DNA of 64,000 bases. Source: Agapanthus africanus. Taxonomy: Eukaryota > Streptophyta > Magnoliopsida > Asparagales > Amaryllidaceae. Below, piece after piece: positions 11,429 to 24,162 of this stretch (position 1 is its first letter; every line of letters begins with the position of its first letter). The stretch spans positions 130,659,546-130,723,545 of the forward strand of contig CM057338.1 of the NCBI GenBank assembly GCA_030015575.1. The letters run 5' to 3'. Under the pieces are notes generated by a model, which was not told where the DNA came from, made no database searches, and was given only the letters and a program-made list of their open reading frames with translations. Position numbers and translations under genes: made by a program.

Positions 11429-14400
11429 CTATGTTAAACAATACTGCCCAACTTTGCATCGGCCAAAAGTCAACACCAACCATTTGAAAAATTTATCAGT
11501 AAAGAATATTGGTGGGTGAAAAAATAAGTTGTGGTGGTCCGCAAAGAATTGGGGAAAATAGAAGTAGTGGTATGGGAGGTGTGGAGGTAAATATACAGGT
11601 GATGGTGATGCATCGATACGAGAATGTAAATGATCAGCAATCAGTGGAGTGTTGGCATTCTCGTACCTTATTAAAAGAAATGGGGGTAATTCAACTTCTA
11701 AGGGAGGAAATTGGCTCACCACAATACCCTCAAGATGTTCCTGTGGGTCCTCTATTGACATGGCATCATCCATCAATTGTGTATGATATTCACTTATGAG
11801 GAAACTGATCTCCTCGATGTCCGCCATAGTCCAACTGAAAACTTGCCGCCTATCTTGTAAGACTTTTAAAATAGCGTTCTCTTGCTCGAAGGCTAGAGAG
11901 GCTGATATGATAATGGGAAAAGTCTCATTCTCACCTATGTAAGCATATCTACGGTGAGACGGCATGGGCATGAGTTCGAATTTCTGAGGCGAAAGAACCA
12001 TTGCGGAATCTACCTCGAACTCAAAGGACTCTAACACAGGTTCGAAATCACTGCAAACAACCGATTCGGATGGTTCGACTGACTCATCCAAAAATTCAAA
12101 CGACTCATATTCGGGCTGTGAGTCGTCGTCATCCGAAAAAGTGAAACATTCATAATCAGCATCGGTTGTGTCAACGGTAGTACGCTCAAGGAGGGACGCA
12201 CTAGTGGCGTCAAAACTGTTTTCATCAAATAGAAATCATTCAAGCTCGCAGTCCTCCTGCGTGATTTCGTGAATAGAGCAAACTTCTCGTGTACTAGTTT
12301 TAGGCACGGGGGGCAGACTTCCCATCTTATAAATATTGAACTCACTAGACCTCTTTCCGAAGGATAGAGTCATGGAGCCATTGCGACAATTTATTACGGC
12401 ATTGAAAGTGGCCAAAAATGGTCGACCAAGAATCACCGGAACTTGGTTTCTTGGGTTAGCAACAGGTTGTGTATCCATAACGATAAAATCAACGGGGAAT
12501 ATGAATTCCCCGACTTTGATCAACACATCCTCAAGTTGACCCCTAGGATAGGTGATTGATCGATCAGCCATTTGGAGAGTGCAACGAGTGGGTTTCAACT
12601 CTCCAACCCCTAATTGTTCGTACACGGAGTAAGGAATCAGGTTAACACTAGACCCAAGATCTAAAAGTGCTCGATTAATTTGCTTATCCCCAATTGTGAT
12701 GGAAATCGTAGGACAGCCGGGGTCCTTTCGTTTCTGGGGTAAGGTTTGATGGTGGTTAATAGCATTGCTCACTGCACTAGCCACTAGCACTTTCTTGGGT
12801 ACTTGAGATGCCTTTCTCTTTGAAGTGCATAAGCCCTTTAAGATTTTCGCATATGAAGGGACTTGTTGGATAGCATCCAAGAGAGGTATGTTTATGCTAA
12901 CCTGCTTAAATATCTCCACAATCTTTTCCACTTGTGTATTTGGTTTATTAGGACTCAACCTGTTTGGAAATGGTGCATTTTGAAAATTAGTTGAGTCAAA
13001 TGTTTGTAGAGCAGACTGTGGATTAGGAACGGATCCCGGTGTAGATGTGTTCGTGTTGTGAGAAATGGGTCCGTTCGAGTCAGGAGAAGTAGAGCCGTGT
13101 GAAGGGTGGAGAATAGGCTCTAAAGAAAAAGGTGAAGAAGGAAGTGAAGAAAATGAAGAAGGGGAAGAAGAACCACCGGCGGGGATGTCATCACTAGTTT
13201 CCACATTATTTTGCAACTCTCTTCCGGATCTCAACGTGGTCACCGCATTTATATTGTGATTGTGATATGCGTTTTGTGTGTGACCGGGATTGGGCATTGG
13301 TTGAGATGGAAGCTTTCCCTTTTCTCTCTCGCTTAACGCAGCAGTTAATTATGCAATTTGTGCCTCAATAGATTTGATACTTTGATCGTGTGAGGCATTG
13401 TTATTCATTAAAGATTGAACATAACTTTCAAATCTTGCTGCGGATTCTGTAGTTTGCTTGAGAAATGCTTCAAGACTTTTCTCGAGCGAGCTAACCTTAT
13501 CATCATTAGGTTGAACCAAATTGTTCGTTTGATTTGTATAAGGTTGTTGTTGGAAAGGTTGCTGGTTTTGAGTTTGTAAGGGTGCTTGTTGTTGTTGTGG
13601 AGGAGCTCTTTGAAAATTGTTATTCCCTTGGACTTGTTGATTTTGGTTCCAAGCGAAATTTGGGTGACTCCTCCACCCCTGATTGAATGTCGAAGAGTAC
13701 GGATCGTTTTTTTGTCGTTGCTGGAATGCAGCATTGACTTGATCCTGTCCTTGAATAGGTGCATTATAAGGACACTCTTCGGTTAGATGTGATGGGTTCG
13801 AACAACAAGCACAAACAGCTCGTGTGGGTAGAATAGGGGCAGGAGAAGTCGATGAGATTTTGGTCTCAATGGCTTCTAGCTTTTTCATAAGTGAGGCCAT
13901 CTCGGCCTTCATAGCAATTGACATATCTATTTGATGTATGCCTTCCCAAGATTGACCAACTGAAGAAGATGATGTGGTCTTGGTACTCTCCTACTGAATT
14001 GTTTGCTCACTTAGGTCCTCAAGAAACTGCCAAGCTTCGTCGCTAGACTTGGAGAGAAAATGACCTTGACAAATTGTTTCTAGCAACTGCTTCGTTGCTG
14101 CGTTCAATCCCTCGTATAAAGTTTGGCAAAGTTGCCAATTTTCTATCCCATGATGAGGGCATTGAACAAGTAGGTCTTTAAATCTCTCGAAACACTTCCA
14201 GAATGGTTCGGACGGAAGCTGTGAAAATTGTATAATCTCGTTTCGGATTCTAGCAGTTTTATGATGAGGGTAAAACTTTTTCAGAAAAGCTCTCACAAAC
14301 TCGTCCCAATTTCTAATGGAATGTGATGCGGTGCTGTATAGCCACTTCTCGGCTAGGTCACATAAGGTAAAAGGAATGACCCTTAGCCTTATTGCGTCAT

Positions 14401-14848
14401 CACTTAATTGGGTTGTCTTCATCATGCCGCAAACGTTTTGGAATTTATTAATAAAAATATATGCATTTTCGGATTCCAAACCATGAAACTTAGGCAGCAT
14501 ATTGATGAAATGTGGTTTTATTTCAAAATTATCCCCATTCGCCGGTGGGAGTGAAAGACATGTAGGTAAGGAAGTGCGGACGGGGTAGAAGAGATCCTGG
14601 AGCGCGACTCATGCGGGCGCTACAACAGGCGGGAGATTCGGGTTATTCACACCTGGCGGAGGCGGAATCATTCCCGTAGGTAAGGTATAGTTGGGGTCGT
14701 GTCCCAACATACCTTCGAAAGAAGAATTTGAAGATGGAGGTAAGGAAGTGGACGGAATGTCGACGAAGGGTTCGTCGAAGGGTTCGTTGGTCGGTACCAA
14801 CGAAACACGGACTAATCAGGCGTTAGTATCCCTAGTCCAAGATGACAT
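11429..14848 (-). pseudogene. Ath-A gag-protease frame with five in-frame stops
   Basis: One continuous frame of about 1140 codons without a frameshift. From the first Met at 14848 there is a Pro-rich N-terminus, then the Athila-type capsid domain (around 14000-14560, with the LPKFHGLESENAY and WDEFVRAFLKKFYP segments). A nucleocapsid zinc knuckle of the form C-x2-C-x4-H-x4-C follows near 13771-13812, then a Gln/Asn-rich stretch. The aspartic protease has its catalytic motif as D-L-G-S (near 12650), normal for Athila, and the later ILGRPFLA motif. The frame ends with the LPSH-RYAYIGENETF linker that normally precedes reverse transcriptase, joined directly to a short 3' coding relic (KWLVLTFG). 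Stops lie near 14816, 14610, 13992, 13350 and 12237. The product would have formed the virus-like particle. Confidence 0.88.
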
Positions 14849-15944
14849 ACACTAAGGGTAGTGCAGTCAGAAAAAGAAAAACAGAATGTGGGGGTAAGAT
14901 AACGTCAATGAAGGAGAGATGATGGAAGTGAGGTGCAAGTTTTCTTAGCGGCAAGTTGCAAGTTTTGAAAAGCTTTTTCTTTATTTTCTTTTGTTTATTG
15001 GAAAGTTTTGCAAGACGGTTTTAGAAAATGGACTCGTGACACAAAAGTATCAACCACAATGCACAATCAGGCCTAAATCTAGGGTTGCCTAGGTCTGCTA
15101 GACAGCTCCTAACTAGGGCTAGAAATAGACCTCAAACCGCCTCTTCACGGACAAATACGGCCAGGTAAGTGGGAAGGAACCACCACTACAGTGGGCCTAA
15201 TTAAAAACCACTAGCCTAGACACCGCAATGTCGGTTAGGATAAACGGCTGATGCCTACCCTAGTCCTTTTCCTATTGAGCTCGATGTCCTTAGGTCTGAG
15301 TCTAATCTTTTTTAATTAAAGGTGGTCGATGCAAAATGCTTTAGGTGTTTTCTGGGGTCCTGGGAAGGGTGATGAAATCCCCACCCAATCTGAGTTTGGT
15401 CAATTAGCCCCTTAGAGTCCGGTTAAATTATGCAAAACAAATAAAATTTCACTTGCAATCAGAATTTTTTTTAGCGCGGCGCAAAGAAACCTGCAGAAAT
15501 CTGTTATTTAGAAGGGGGAAAAAGATTTTTACGCAAAGAAATCCTGCAGGAAACGTTTTACAGAGAGATATATGGGAGATTCCAGAGGAGAGAGAGAGAA
15601 ATCAAACCAGAAAAATTTGGTGCGCTGACGTGGCACAGCGAGCGCGGATGCGCGGCGTGGGACCCCTATATGCGGCGGAAGAGCGGTCCAATGGTGGAAT
15701 CGCACTGTGAAAAAAATTCTGTGGTTCTGTACTTTGAATTGCTCTCTGTTCTTATGTACCAAATTTTGATTTGCCCTCTGTAAATCTCCAGATCTACGAT
15801 TCTTCGCTGTTCTGCAAGATCCAAAAGATACACCCTTCAAACAGATCAAATTTGATATTTTTTTTTATTTTTTATATTTTCAGATTTTTATAATTTTTAA
15901 ATTTTATATCAACCCGAAAATTCACAAAAAGAAAGATTACGCCG
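14849..15944 (-). other. Ath-A leader between primer site and gag
   Basis: About 1.1 kb without a supported frame. It holds a degenerate GC-rich palindrome module near 15625-15662 beside the segment GCTGACGTGG, matching the better modules in the leaders of Ath-B and Ath-C. Confidence 0.65.
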
Positions 15945-15962
15945 TCCCCGGCAACGGCGCCA
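15945..15962 (-). promoter_or_regulatory. Ath-A primer binding site, tRNA-Asp
   Basis: Minus strand TGGCGCCGTTGCCGGGGA, two bases inside the 5' LTR, is complementary to the 3' end of plant tRNA-Asp, the primer typical of Athila elements. Confidence 0.9.
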
Positions 15963-15964
15963 TT

Positions 15965-17265
15965 TGATTATTCGAGAAATTTGAGTTTACCGCAATCAGA
16001 AACGGCGTCGCTTCGCAGCTAGCCGGTGAGTACGGGTCAATCCACAGAGACGGGTAAATTTCTTTAAAGTGTTTTAACGAGTTGATTCTATTTGTAGTTT
16101 TGGTTGGTTTATAAAAATCTAAAGACTGGATCTAATTAATCTAATTAAGAATCTTGCTAGGGTTAGGATTAGGGGAAGTTTTGGAAATTAATGTTTTTCC
16201 TCACCGCTTTCAATACCTTCCTTTTTTAGATCTCTTAGGTGTTAAGTTAATTATCAACAAAGTGGATACAAATCTTTTGGGAAGATGTTTCTTCCTCTAG
16301 ATTTGTACCCTACCTTTGTTGATAATTATCCTAACCCTCACGGAAAACGCGCGGAACCGGCCCTTTATACTACGGTTCATCGTTACCTCGAAGGGTAGGA
16401 TGCCGCAGGGAGCGGTTGTGCTCGTATGCGTGAAGTTCTAATTCATTAGGTGAAGGTGGTATTGAAAGGGGCGAGAGATTTCATCTCTCAACCCTTTTCC
16501 TAAGGCTAACCCTAACAAGCGAGGAGACTACTCGCTCATTAGGGGATGAGAAGACATTATAATTAAAAGAAATAAAAGACTTACTAGGTTGACGGCTCCC
16601 TTCAAACAAGAAGAACAGATCTGAAATTTACTCCCAGAAATTCTGAAGTTTATTGATTGAAAAGAGGCATAAGAAAATACAAGGTCATGGGTTCTATTTA
16701 TAGGACATAGAAACCCTAGGGCTACAGATTGCACCGCATGTCTTAAGTTATAAATATACCCCTAAAAAGATCTTTCCATAGCCGCCACGAATTATGGTAA
16801 AAAGTTTTGCGCATTAGGGCTTCAAGTAGCCGCGGATCCGCGGCCTTGGTAGGCTTTGGGCTGCGGATCCGCGGCCCAATGATGAGATCATGTGATGGTT
16901 TCTTCTGGGCTTCTTCAGGTTCTTCTGGGCTTTTCATTTCTTTAGTTCTTTTTCCATTTGGGCTTCTGCAGTAATTCCAGAACTCCAGTGAACACTTTGC
17001 GATGATCTTTTACCCGTCTTTCTTGTAAATTTGGATCTTGCGTCGCCTTGTTGATGGTGAACCATTCTTCTGCTGGGCTTTACTAAGATCCTCCTAATTG
17101 TTGGTCAAAAGTCCTTCTTTTGTGTCGTCTTTTGTGTTTTTTTACTGTTTTTGCTCCAACAACCTGTAACCTGTAACATGTAGCAGACATGGATCAAAAG
17201 CACCTGTTTTTATTGTAAAATGCATAAGAATGGGGAATACAAAATGCAATATTATGTTATGAACA
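15965..17265 (-). repeat. Ath-A 5' LTR
   Basis: 1301 bp, with about 12 differences by eye from the copy at 8683. The GC-rich palindrome pair is kept, the second with one changed base (GGGCTGCGG). Confidence 0.92.
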
Positions 17266-17280
17266 GGTTGTTACAGTTTC

Positions 17281-17432
17281 CCCCGATCAATCAAGAGCGC
17301 GGAGGCCATGCACCCCCGCAACGGCTCCGCGTATATGACCAGGGCGAGATATTTGCCTCCCCACGTTCCGCATCCCACGCTAGCGTATTCCCTCATTAAT
17401 CGGTGCATCCCTCCATTAAATGCGAAGATTGT
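17281..17432 (+). repeat. Tat-1 5' LTR, piece 2
   Basis: Resumes Tat-1 after Tek-1 with CCCCGATCAATCAAGAGCGC and matches 46066-46216 of the 3' LTR. It stops at the Tek-2 insertion. Confidence 0.88.
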
Positions 17433-20279
17433 TGTCATGCCCCGCTTCCTAGAGTGCGCTAAGATCGGCACGTGACAGAGCCAACCATGCTACCTGTGGT
17501 TAAGAAACATCTCTCCACAGTCACATTACGGCTGTCTATAAGATATCAAGAACAGTAAAAATAAATAAACTATCTAGTACATGTCCATATGCCAGAATAA
17601 ACGAGTCAAGAAATAATATGCGGAAGCAACAAATCCAATAAACAATAATAATCTGGAAAGTACGTCCCAAATACGGGCTCACATCAGGAAATGAAAATAC
17701 GGAAATAAAACTAAACCAAACTAGGTACTAACCGGATCCTCACTGCTCGGACTGTCGGCTAAAATACTCCTGATCAGCCTCCGAAAGAGATAAAGGATCT
17801 GGGCCATGCAAAACCCAAACGTCAGTGCGTTATAATATCAATAATAATAAGCAACCAGGATGTAACGAGATATGCAGGCATGTTTATAAATGATGACATG
17901 AATATAACCAGTAAACATGAATATGCAACAGTGAAGTGTATACGTGCAGGTGAAGTGCAGTGAGTAATTTAAACTATACTGCTGGGTTATCTATTCTAAA
18001 GTCTTTGAAATCAATTAATGTAATCCTCATCGTAACCCATCGGTCTATGCCGCGTTCATGCCCCACGGGACCATGGTAACAGGATCATTCCATAACGCCC
18101 GGAAAAACGGCAAAGAATATATTCCGAAATGCCCAGAAAAATGGCAAACAATATATTCCGTAACGCCCGGAAAAACGGCAAATAATATAATAGTCCTTTG
18201 AGTTACGTTCGGTTACATTCTTGATTTCCCTTTGCCCCCAAGGTTATGTGTTCAAGTCGGGTATTGCCAATCGATATCTAATGCCAACACAGGATCAAGC
18301 AGGTACAGGTTTTGTCTATGCAGACAACAATAACGTCCATTAGGACAACATGTCAGGATTGTCGGCATTAGAAACGGGATCAGGTAACATGTCAAGTAGT
18401 GATATATCAGGTCATGTCAGGTAGTGCACATGTATCAAGTAGGTGCCCAACAGTAAAATGTAGCAAGTATCGAATCACGATAAAGGTACGGATGTACCGT
18501 GAAATCATGGATGCATAAATATCTATCAGGGGTTACATCATGACTATGTAGGATGCACATTATTAAGCATATGGTACTAATGTAACAGTAATATGAATTA
18601 ATATGGCATGGCATGCAACTAGATATACAGAATTATTGGTATGGATATACAATAAAACATGGATGCTCAAATATCTATCAAGGGTTATATTTACAGCTCC
18701 AAGACTATGTAAGATGCACATTATCAAGCATGGGGGTGCTAATATAACAGTAATATATAATAATATGATATGCAGATGCAGCTACATATATAATAAATGA
18801 TATGGATGCATACGGGTATCCGAAAACAGTAAAACTTTAATATGGATGTACAATGCAATCAACATGGAATATTTTTATTCATATGGATGCAAAATATGTA
18901 TTATAGCATGTAGCAAGATAAACTTGCCTGAGCGGAACACACGACGGGTGCGTACGACACGTCCGACGTCGGGTAAATGTCGCAACGCACGCATGGCATA
19001 CGGGACGGGTCCAGGCAAGGCAAGAAGGTAACTACGCTGGCTGGGGACGTTCACTGGATCACTCGGATCGTCGGCAGCGGCACAGCTCCGGCGGTGATCA
19101 CCCAAAAAAGAAACAAGATCAAGAAAGAAAGAAGAAAGAAGAAAAAGAAGGAGAAGAAAAGAGGAAGTGGGTTCTGGGTTAGTGCTCTGGGGTCAGGCGT
19201 TGACAAGAACAGAGGGGCGACGACGATGTCGCGGGTTCGTCGACGATGAGGTTTCACGGTAAGGCAAGGGGTTGTGGGTTCTAGGGTTTCTTGGTCATCA
19301 GGGATCTGGGTGTGCAGGGAAGAGGTAATGTTGGGAGGTAGTGGTGATGGTGGTGATGAGGGCGTGAGGTCGGCAGGGTCGGAGCTCCGGTGGGGTTCAG
19401 ACGAGGTCGTGGGTATCGGGTTCGGCTTGGTGCAGGATTCTTGGGTTTGGAGGGGGAGAGGAGAGGGGAAGGAGGTGTAGGTCGAGGAGATGAAGGTGCG
19501 AAGGTCAGGCGACGGCGATGGATCGCCAGTGATGGAGGTGGGGTGTGCAGGAGAGGTGAGGGTTCGGGGTTATGGGTCCTGTGCAGGGTTTGGTGCGAGG
19601 GAAGAGTTCGGGTGTTGGGGAGAAGAAGAGAGGGGGGGGGGAAATTGTTGAAGATTTAAAAAATATATTTTGTTTTTTAAAAAATATAAACGTATATATT
19701 AACAGTTAGAAATATTATATTTATTATATTTGAGATTTTGGCTAATAACAAAAATAGTCCAAAACACTCCCGGGTTGGATCTAAAATTATGGTTTGAAAA
19801 TACGGTTAATATACGTGTCAACCAAAATCAAAATAGAATATCCGGGTAACGAAAATGCATACCCACAAGAACGGATACACGTAGCGTACACGTAGCCATC
19901 CAAACGAGTCCGTTTCACCAAACGGGATGAGAATATGATGCACGGATGCTACGATAGGGTTAGGAGTATGATGCAAGCCATGCTAGATATTTTTAAAATA
20001 TTTTATTCAACTTTAAATGTTATATTAAAAAATGCAGATACCAGATATAATGCCAGTATGCAGTAAATGGAAAAAAATATGAAAGTGCACGGATCCACGT
20101 AACAAGCCGGGATAAATCATAAACAGGGATCAAGACGGGTTTCCAGCAAGCAGGTCGGGTCGGATGCAAATACAAATGTCAAATATACTATTCGCACCCA
20201 AAACACAATAAATCAGGAAAATATCATAAATAAAGAAATACTCAAAATAGAACTGGTATAAATTAACGAGGGTGTTATA
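17433..20279 (-). repeat. Tek-2 3' LTR, full length
   Basis: Begins TGTCATGCCCCGC and ends near GGTGTTATA (the right copy ends GGTGTTACA). Relative to the other LTR it has about 1.65 kb more, from 18318 to 19975, including a GC-rich, minus-strand pyrimidine-rich part (19000-19650) that fits an R-U5 leader. Overlapping open frames there look like compositional artefacts. Confidence 0.85.
18091..18192 (-). repeat. 34-bp tandem repeat in the Tek-2 LTR
   Basis: Three copies of a unit with core CCCGGAAAAACGGCAAA and AATATATTCC. The other LTR has the array at 24822-24923. Confidence 0.8.
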
Positions 20280-20349
20280 TTATACCCAACTACAAAAAGA
20301 ATTTCGTCCTCGAAATTCCCAAAACAAGAAAAGACAAACAAGCATGAAA

Positions 20350-23300
20350 CTACGAGAAGAGGTGTGGAAACTTCTGTTGATTCTCGTCTTCTTGTTCCCA
20401 AGTCGATTCTCCATGCGAGCGATTCCCCCATGAAACAATTGCGAGAGGGATAACCTTGTTCTTGAGGACCTTTTCTCTTCGATCAATAATCGACATCGGT
20501 CGTTCCTCAAAGGTCAAATCCTCCCTTACAGTCAGCTCTGAATGATCAAGCACTTGTGTTTCATCTCGAACATACTTACGGAGTTGAGATACATGAAACA
20601 CGTTATGAATATTCGCCAAAGACGGTGGTAAAGCCAATCGATAAGCCACTTCTCCAACACGCTCTATAATCTCGAAAGGCCCCACGAATCGAGAACTTAG
20701 TTTGCCTTGACTCCTAAAACGAATCACTCCTTTAGTCGGTGATATCTTCAAGAATACCAGATCACTAACAGTGAACTTTAAAGATCTTCTTGATGCATCG
20801 GCCCAACTCTTCTGCCGATCTTGCGCTGCCTTTATGTGATTCCGGATAGTATTAACCTTCTCTACTGTTTGCACGATCAAATACGGTCCCAATAATCTTC
20901 GTTCTCCAACATCGTCCCAACAAATAGGTGAGTGACACTTGCGACCATATAACACTTTGAATGGAGCCATTTGAATAGTCGCCTGAAAGCTGTTATTGTA
21001 AGAAAACTCCACCAAGTGTAGATGATCCTCCCACGAACCCTTGAAGTCTAACATGAAAGCTCTCAACATGTCTTCAAGAGTTTGGATCGTTCTCTCCGAC
21101 TGGCCATCTGTCTGAGGATGATAAGCGGTGCTAAACTTCAATCGCGTCCCCAAACTTTCTTGTAAACTACTCCAGAAGTGTGATAAGAATCGCGTATCAC
21201 GATCGAAAACGATGCTTACAGGTACTCCATGCAATCTCGCAATCTCCTGCATATACCGTTTTGCTAACGCTTCCATTGACTGACCAACTCGAAACGGTAT
21301 GAAATGAGCTGCCTTGGTCAATCGATCAATAATCACCCAAACTGCATTGTTGCCCTTTGGACTCCGCAGTAAAGCTGTCATGAAATCCATGGTTATGTGT
21401 TCCTACTTCCATTGAGTAATCGGAAGTGGTTGTAATAAACCAGCTACTCTTTGATAATCAGCATTAACTTGCTGACACACCAAGCACTTTGCTACAAAAC
21501 GGGCGATCTCTCTTTTCATACCTTCCCACCAGAAATGCTGTCTTAGATCACGGTACATTTTCGTGCCTCCTGGATGTATGGAATATGCGGAACTGTGCGC
21601 CTCCTTCATCACTTCTTCACGAATGTCTCCTTTCGGCACACACAAACGACTACCAAAACGCAACGAACCATCTTCATGAATCAACAAGTCCGTTCGAAGT
21701 CCAACTTCAACCTGTTCTCGAAACTTTTGCAATCTTGGGTCCTGCGACTGTGCTGCTTTAATATTATCGATCAACGACGACTGTACTTGCAGCTGCATCA
21801 ACTGTCCCGAAGAATGCGGTAGCATGATCTCCAATTCGAATCTCCGAAACTCTTCGATAAGCTCCTTCTGTGCAGTCAACATCCGAATTGCTAGCAACCG
21901 ACTAAGCGCATCCGGCACTACATTAACATTCCCCGGATGATACTTGAGATCAAGATCGTAGTCAGCCATCCGCTCCAACCATCTACGCCGCCTCATGTTG
22001 AGTTCCTTCTATATGAATACATACTTTAGACATTTGTGATCGGTGAATACTTCGACCCTTTCGCCCAGTAAGTAGTGTCTCCAAATCTTCAAAGCAAAAA
22101 TTACTGCTGCAAGCTCCAAATCATGAGTTAGGTAATTCTTCTCATGGGTCTTCAACTGCCACGATGCGTAAGCTATAACTTTCCCATACTGCATCAAAAT
22201 ACATCCCAAACCTTTCCCAGATACGTCGCTGTGAATCACCAATCCTCCGGAACCGTCTGGTACGGTCAAAATAAGAGCGGTTATCAACCTTTGCTTCAAC
22301 GCCTCAAAAGCTGATGCACACCTATCCGTCCATACGAACGGTACCTCCTTACACATAAGCTTGGTCAAAGACTCAGCCAAACGAGCAAAATTCTCCACGA
22401 ACCTTCTGTAATATCCAGCAAGTCCAAGAAAACTTCTGGTCTCTGCTACACTCTTCGGAATTGGCCAATCTTGAACTGCTGAAATCTTCTCGGGATCAAC
22501 GACGATTCCATCTCCGGATACGACGTGCCCCAAAAACTTCACTTCTTCAAGCCAAAACTCGCACTTGCTTATCTTTGTATATAATCTTTCTTGCCTCAAT
22601 GTCTGCAGTGTGATTTTCAAGTGTTCTGCATGCTCTTCTAGGCTCCTCGAGTAGACCAGAATATCATCGATGAACACCACTATAAACTGGTCCAAGAACG
22701 GTGAAATTCGGTTCATCATGTCCATAAATATCGCCGGTGCATTCGTGACTCCGAATGGCATCACCAAATACTCGTAATGTCCATATCGAGTTCGAAACGC
22801 AGTCTTGCAAATATCCTCTGATTTAACTCGAACTTGATGATATCCGGATCGCAAATCCAGCTTCGAGAATACCCTCGCGCCACTGAGTTGCTCAAATAAT
22901 TCACGGATGCGAGGGATCGGGTACTTGTTCTTAATAGTCACCCGGTTTAAATCTCAATAGTCGATGCACATCCTCCTTGTGCCATCTTTCTTTTTGATTA
23001 TAAGAACTGGAGCTCCCCAAGATGAATTGCTGCTGTGAACCCAACCCTTCTTAAGCAATTCGGTAACCTGCTTCTTTATCTCTTCCAACTCTACTGGTGC
23101 CATCGGATACTACGCCTTTGAAATTAGCGCTGCACCAGGAACAAGATTAATCGCGAACTCCACATCTTGTTTTGGAAAAAAACCCGAGATGTTCTCGAAC
23201 ACATCCATAAACTCTTGAACTACAACTGGCGCTTCCTCCTTAGTAACTTCCATCGATGAAATAACGGCGCTTGTCGGCCTAGCCCTAAACTCGACTGGCC

Positions 23301-23655
23301 CGACAGAACTGCTACCTCCAGCAAAAACAAACTCCGGATGTCCGAGAATCTAGAAAATCACTTTCTTTGCCCTACAATCAATGTAAGCGTGGAAAGTGCC
23401 AAGAAAGTCCATTCCCAAGACAACATCATAACTGCCGGTATCGATCACCAAGAAATCTGCAAATAACTCTCGTCCGCAGATAACAACAGAACAATCCTTG
23501 CACTCGCTACTAGATATGATCTTCCCATTCCCAGTGTGTATGTCCCAACAAGTAGATAGGGTCGTGCAATAAATCGAATATGCAGCAATAAACTTAGACG
23601 ACACACAACAATAGGATGCACCTGAATCGAATAGTGCTAATACGGGAAAATCATG
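20350..23655 (-). pseudogene. Tek-2 pol: protease, RT, RNase H, integrase, chromodomain
   Basis: A single frame interrupted only by stop codons. Protease: DSGAS near 23625, later VVLGMDFL. Reverse transcriptase: CIDY motif, [21 protein letters not shown] and the catalytic FIDDIL near 22665. RNase [14 protein letters not shown], then FTDHKCLKY. Integrase: zinc-binding H-H-C-C domain (IHPGGTKMYRD to CLVCQQ), then the catalytic core with DRDTRFLSHFW and STAYHPQTDGQSERT. A C-terminal chromodomain ending near 20355 would steer integration towards heterochromatin. Stops occur near 23349, 23110, 22955, 22007 and 21402; I saw no frameshift. Gag is missing upstream, so the copy cannot form particles alone. 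Confidence 0.93.
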
Positions 23656-24142
23656 AACAAGTAGGATACCGAAATGAATTTATCTGAAGCCAAGATGCTG
23701 AAGAAGATAATCATGGTAAACAGGATTCAAACTTGCGATAAAACATAAACTGGTAATCAATGAACCGAGAGAAGCAAGATAATATAACGACCATGAAATA
23801 AGGAAAAGAATCAAGACTAGGGCTCCAAATTACTTAAATAGAGTACCGTATTGTAACCATACTGCAGTTCATAGTTACAATCACATTCCTACGTTCAAGT
23901 CGCCCAAATCCTAGTATCAGAATCAAAGGAATAGGACGGGAGAAACAATGAAGAATCAGGAGGATTCCAGATTGAGATGCAAAGTCATTCATCTCGTCAA
24001 GATAAAGGGTCAAGAGAAATAAGATTCAAGAATCACGAGAACAATGTGGCAGGACATGTTCCTAATTACGGGTTTTCTGATTCGTGTATTGGGTCCAATA
24101 CCCAACTACAAAAGAACCGAACCCGATTAACCTAAATCCTAT
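23656..24142 (-). other. Tek-2 region where gag is expected
   Basis: About 490 bp between primer site and protease, far too short for the usual chromovirus gag. No zinc knuckle or gag motif is visible in any frame. It is best explained as a deletion. Confidence 0.7.
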
Positions 24143-24155
24143 GGCTCTGATACCA
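24143..24155 (-). promoter_or_regulatory. Tek-2 primer binding site, tRNA-iMet
   Basis: Minus strand TGGTATCAGAGCC, complementary to initiator tRNA-Met, a few bases inside the 5' LTR. Confidence 0.9.
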
Positions 24156-24162
24156 AACAAAC

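Larger units (their letters stand above)
8683..17265 (-). mobile_element. Ath-A: non-autonomous Athila-like element with gag-protease only
   Basis: An 8.58-kb element with two 1301-bp LTRs (TGATTATTC...GTTATGAACA) and target duplication GGTTG at 8678-8682 and 17266-17270. On the minus strand the order is 5' LTR, tRNA-Asp primer site, leader, gag-protease frame, a short stub of the linker that precedes reverse transcriptase, 3' region, purine tract and 3' LTR. Reverse transcriptase, RNase H and integrase are absent. The LTRs show only about 12 differences, so insertion was recent; it is the youngest layer by this measure. Confidence 0.92.
1683..17275 (-). mobile_element. Tek-1: long-LTR, interior-poor Gypsy element (LARD-like)
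   Basis: Two LTRs of about 3.3 kb in the same orientation flank only 365 bp. Minus-strand orientation follows from the LTR ends (TGTAACAAC... to ...TGACA) and from the interior, which next to the left LTR has the TTTCGAGGACGAAAT-type box that also ends the pol region of Tek-2. The target duplication is GTTTC at 1678-1682 and 17276-17280. Ath-A is inserted five bases before the end of the right-hand LTR. The element has no coding capacity and must have moved with proteins from a relative. Assignment to Tekay/Del rests on the shared end structure, not on domains. Confidence 0.85.

Noticed and set aside
18977-19659. Gly/Arg-rich frames in the Tek-2 LTR
   Set aside because: G-rich low-complexity sequence keeps several frames open at once; it lies inside an LTR and is deleted from the other LTR.
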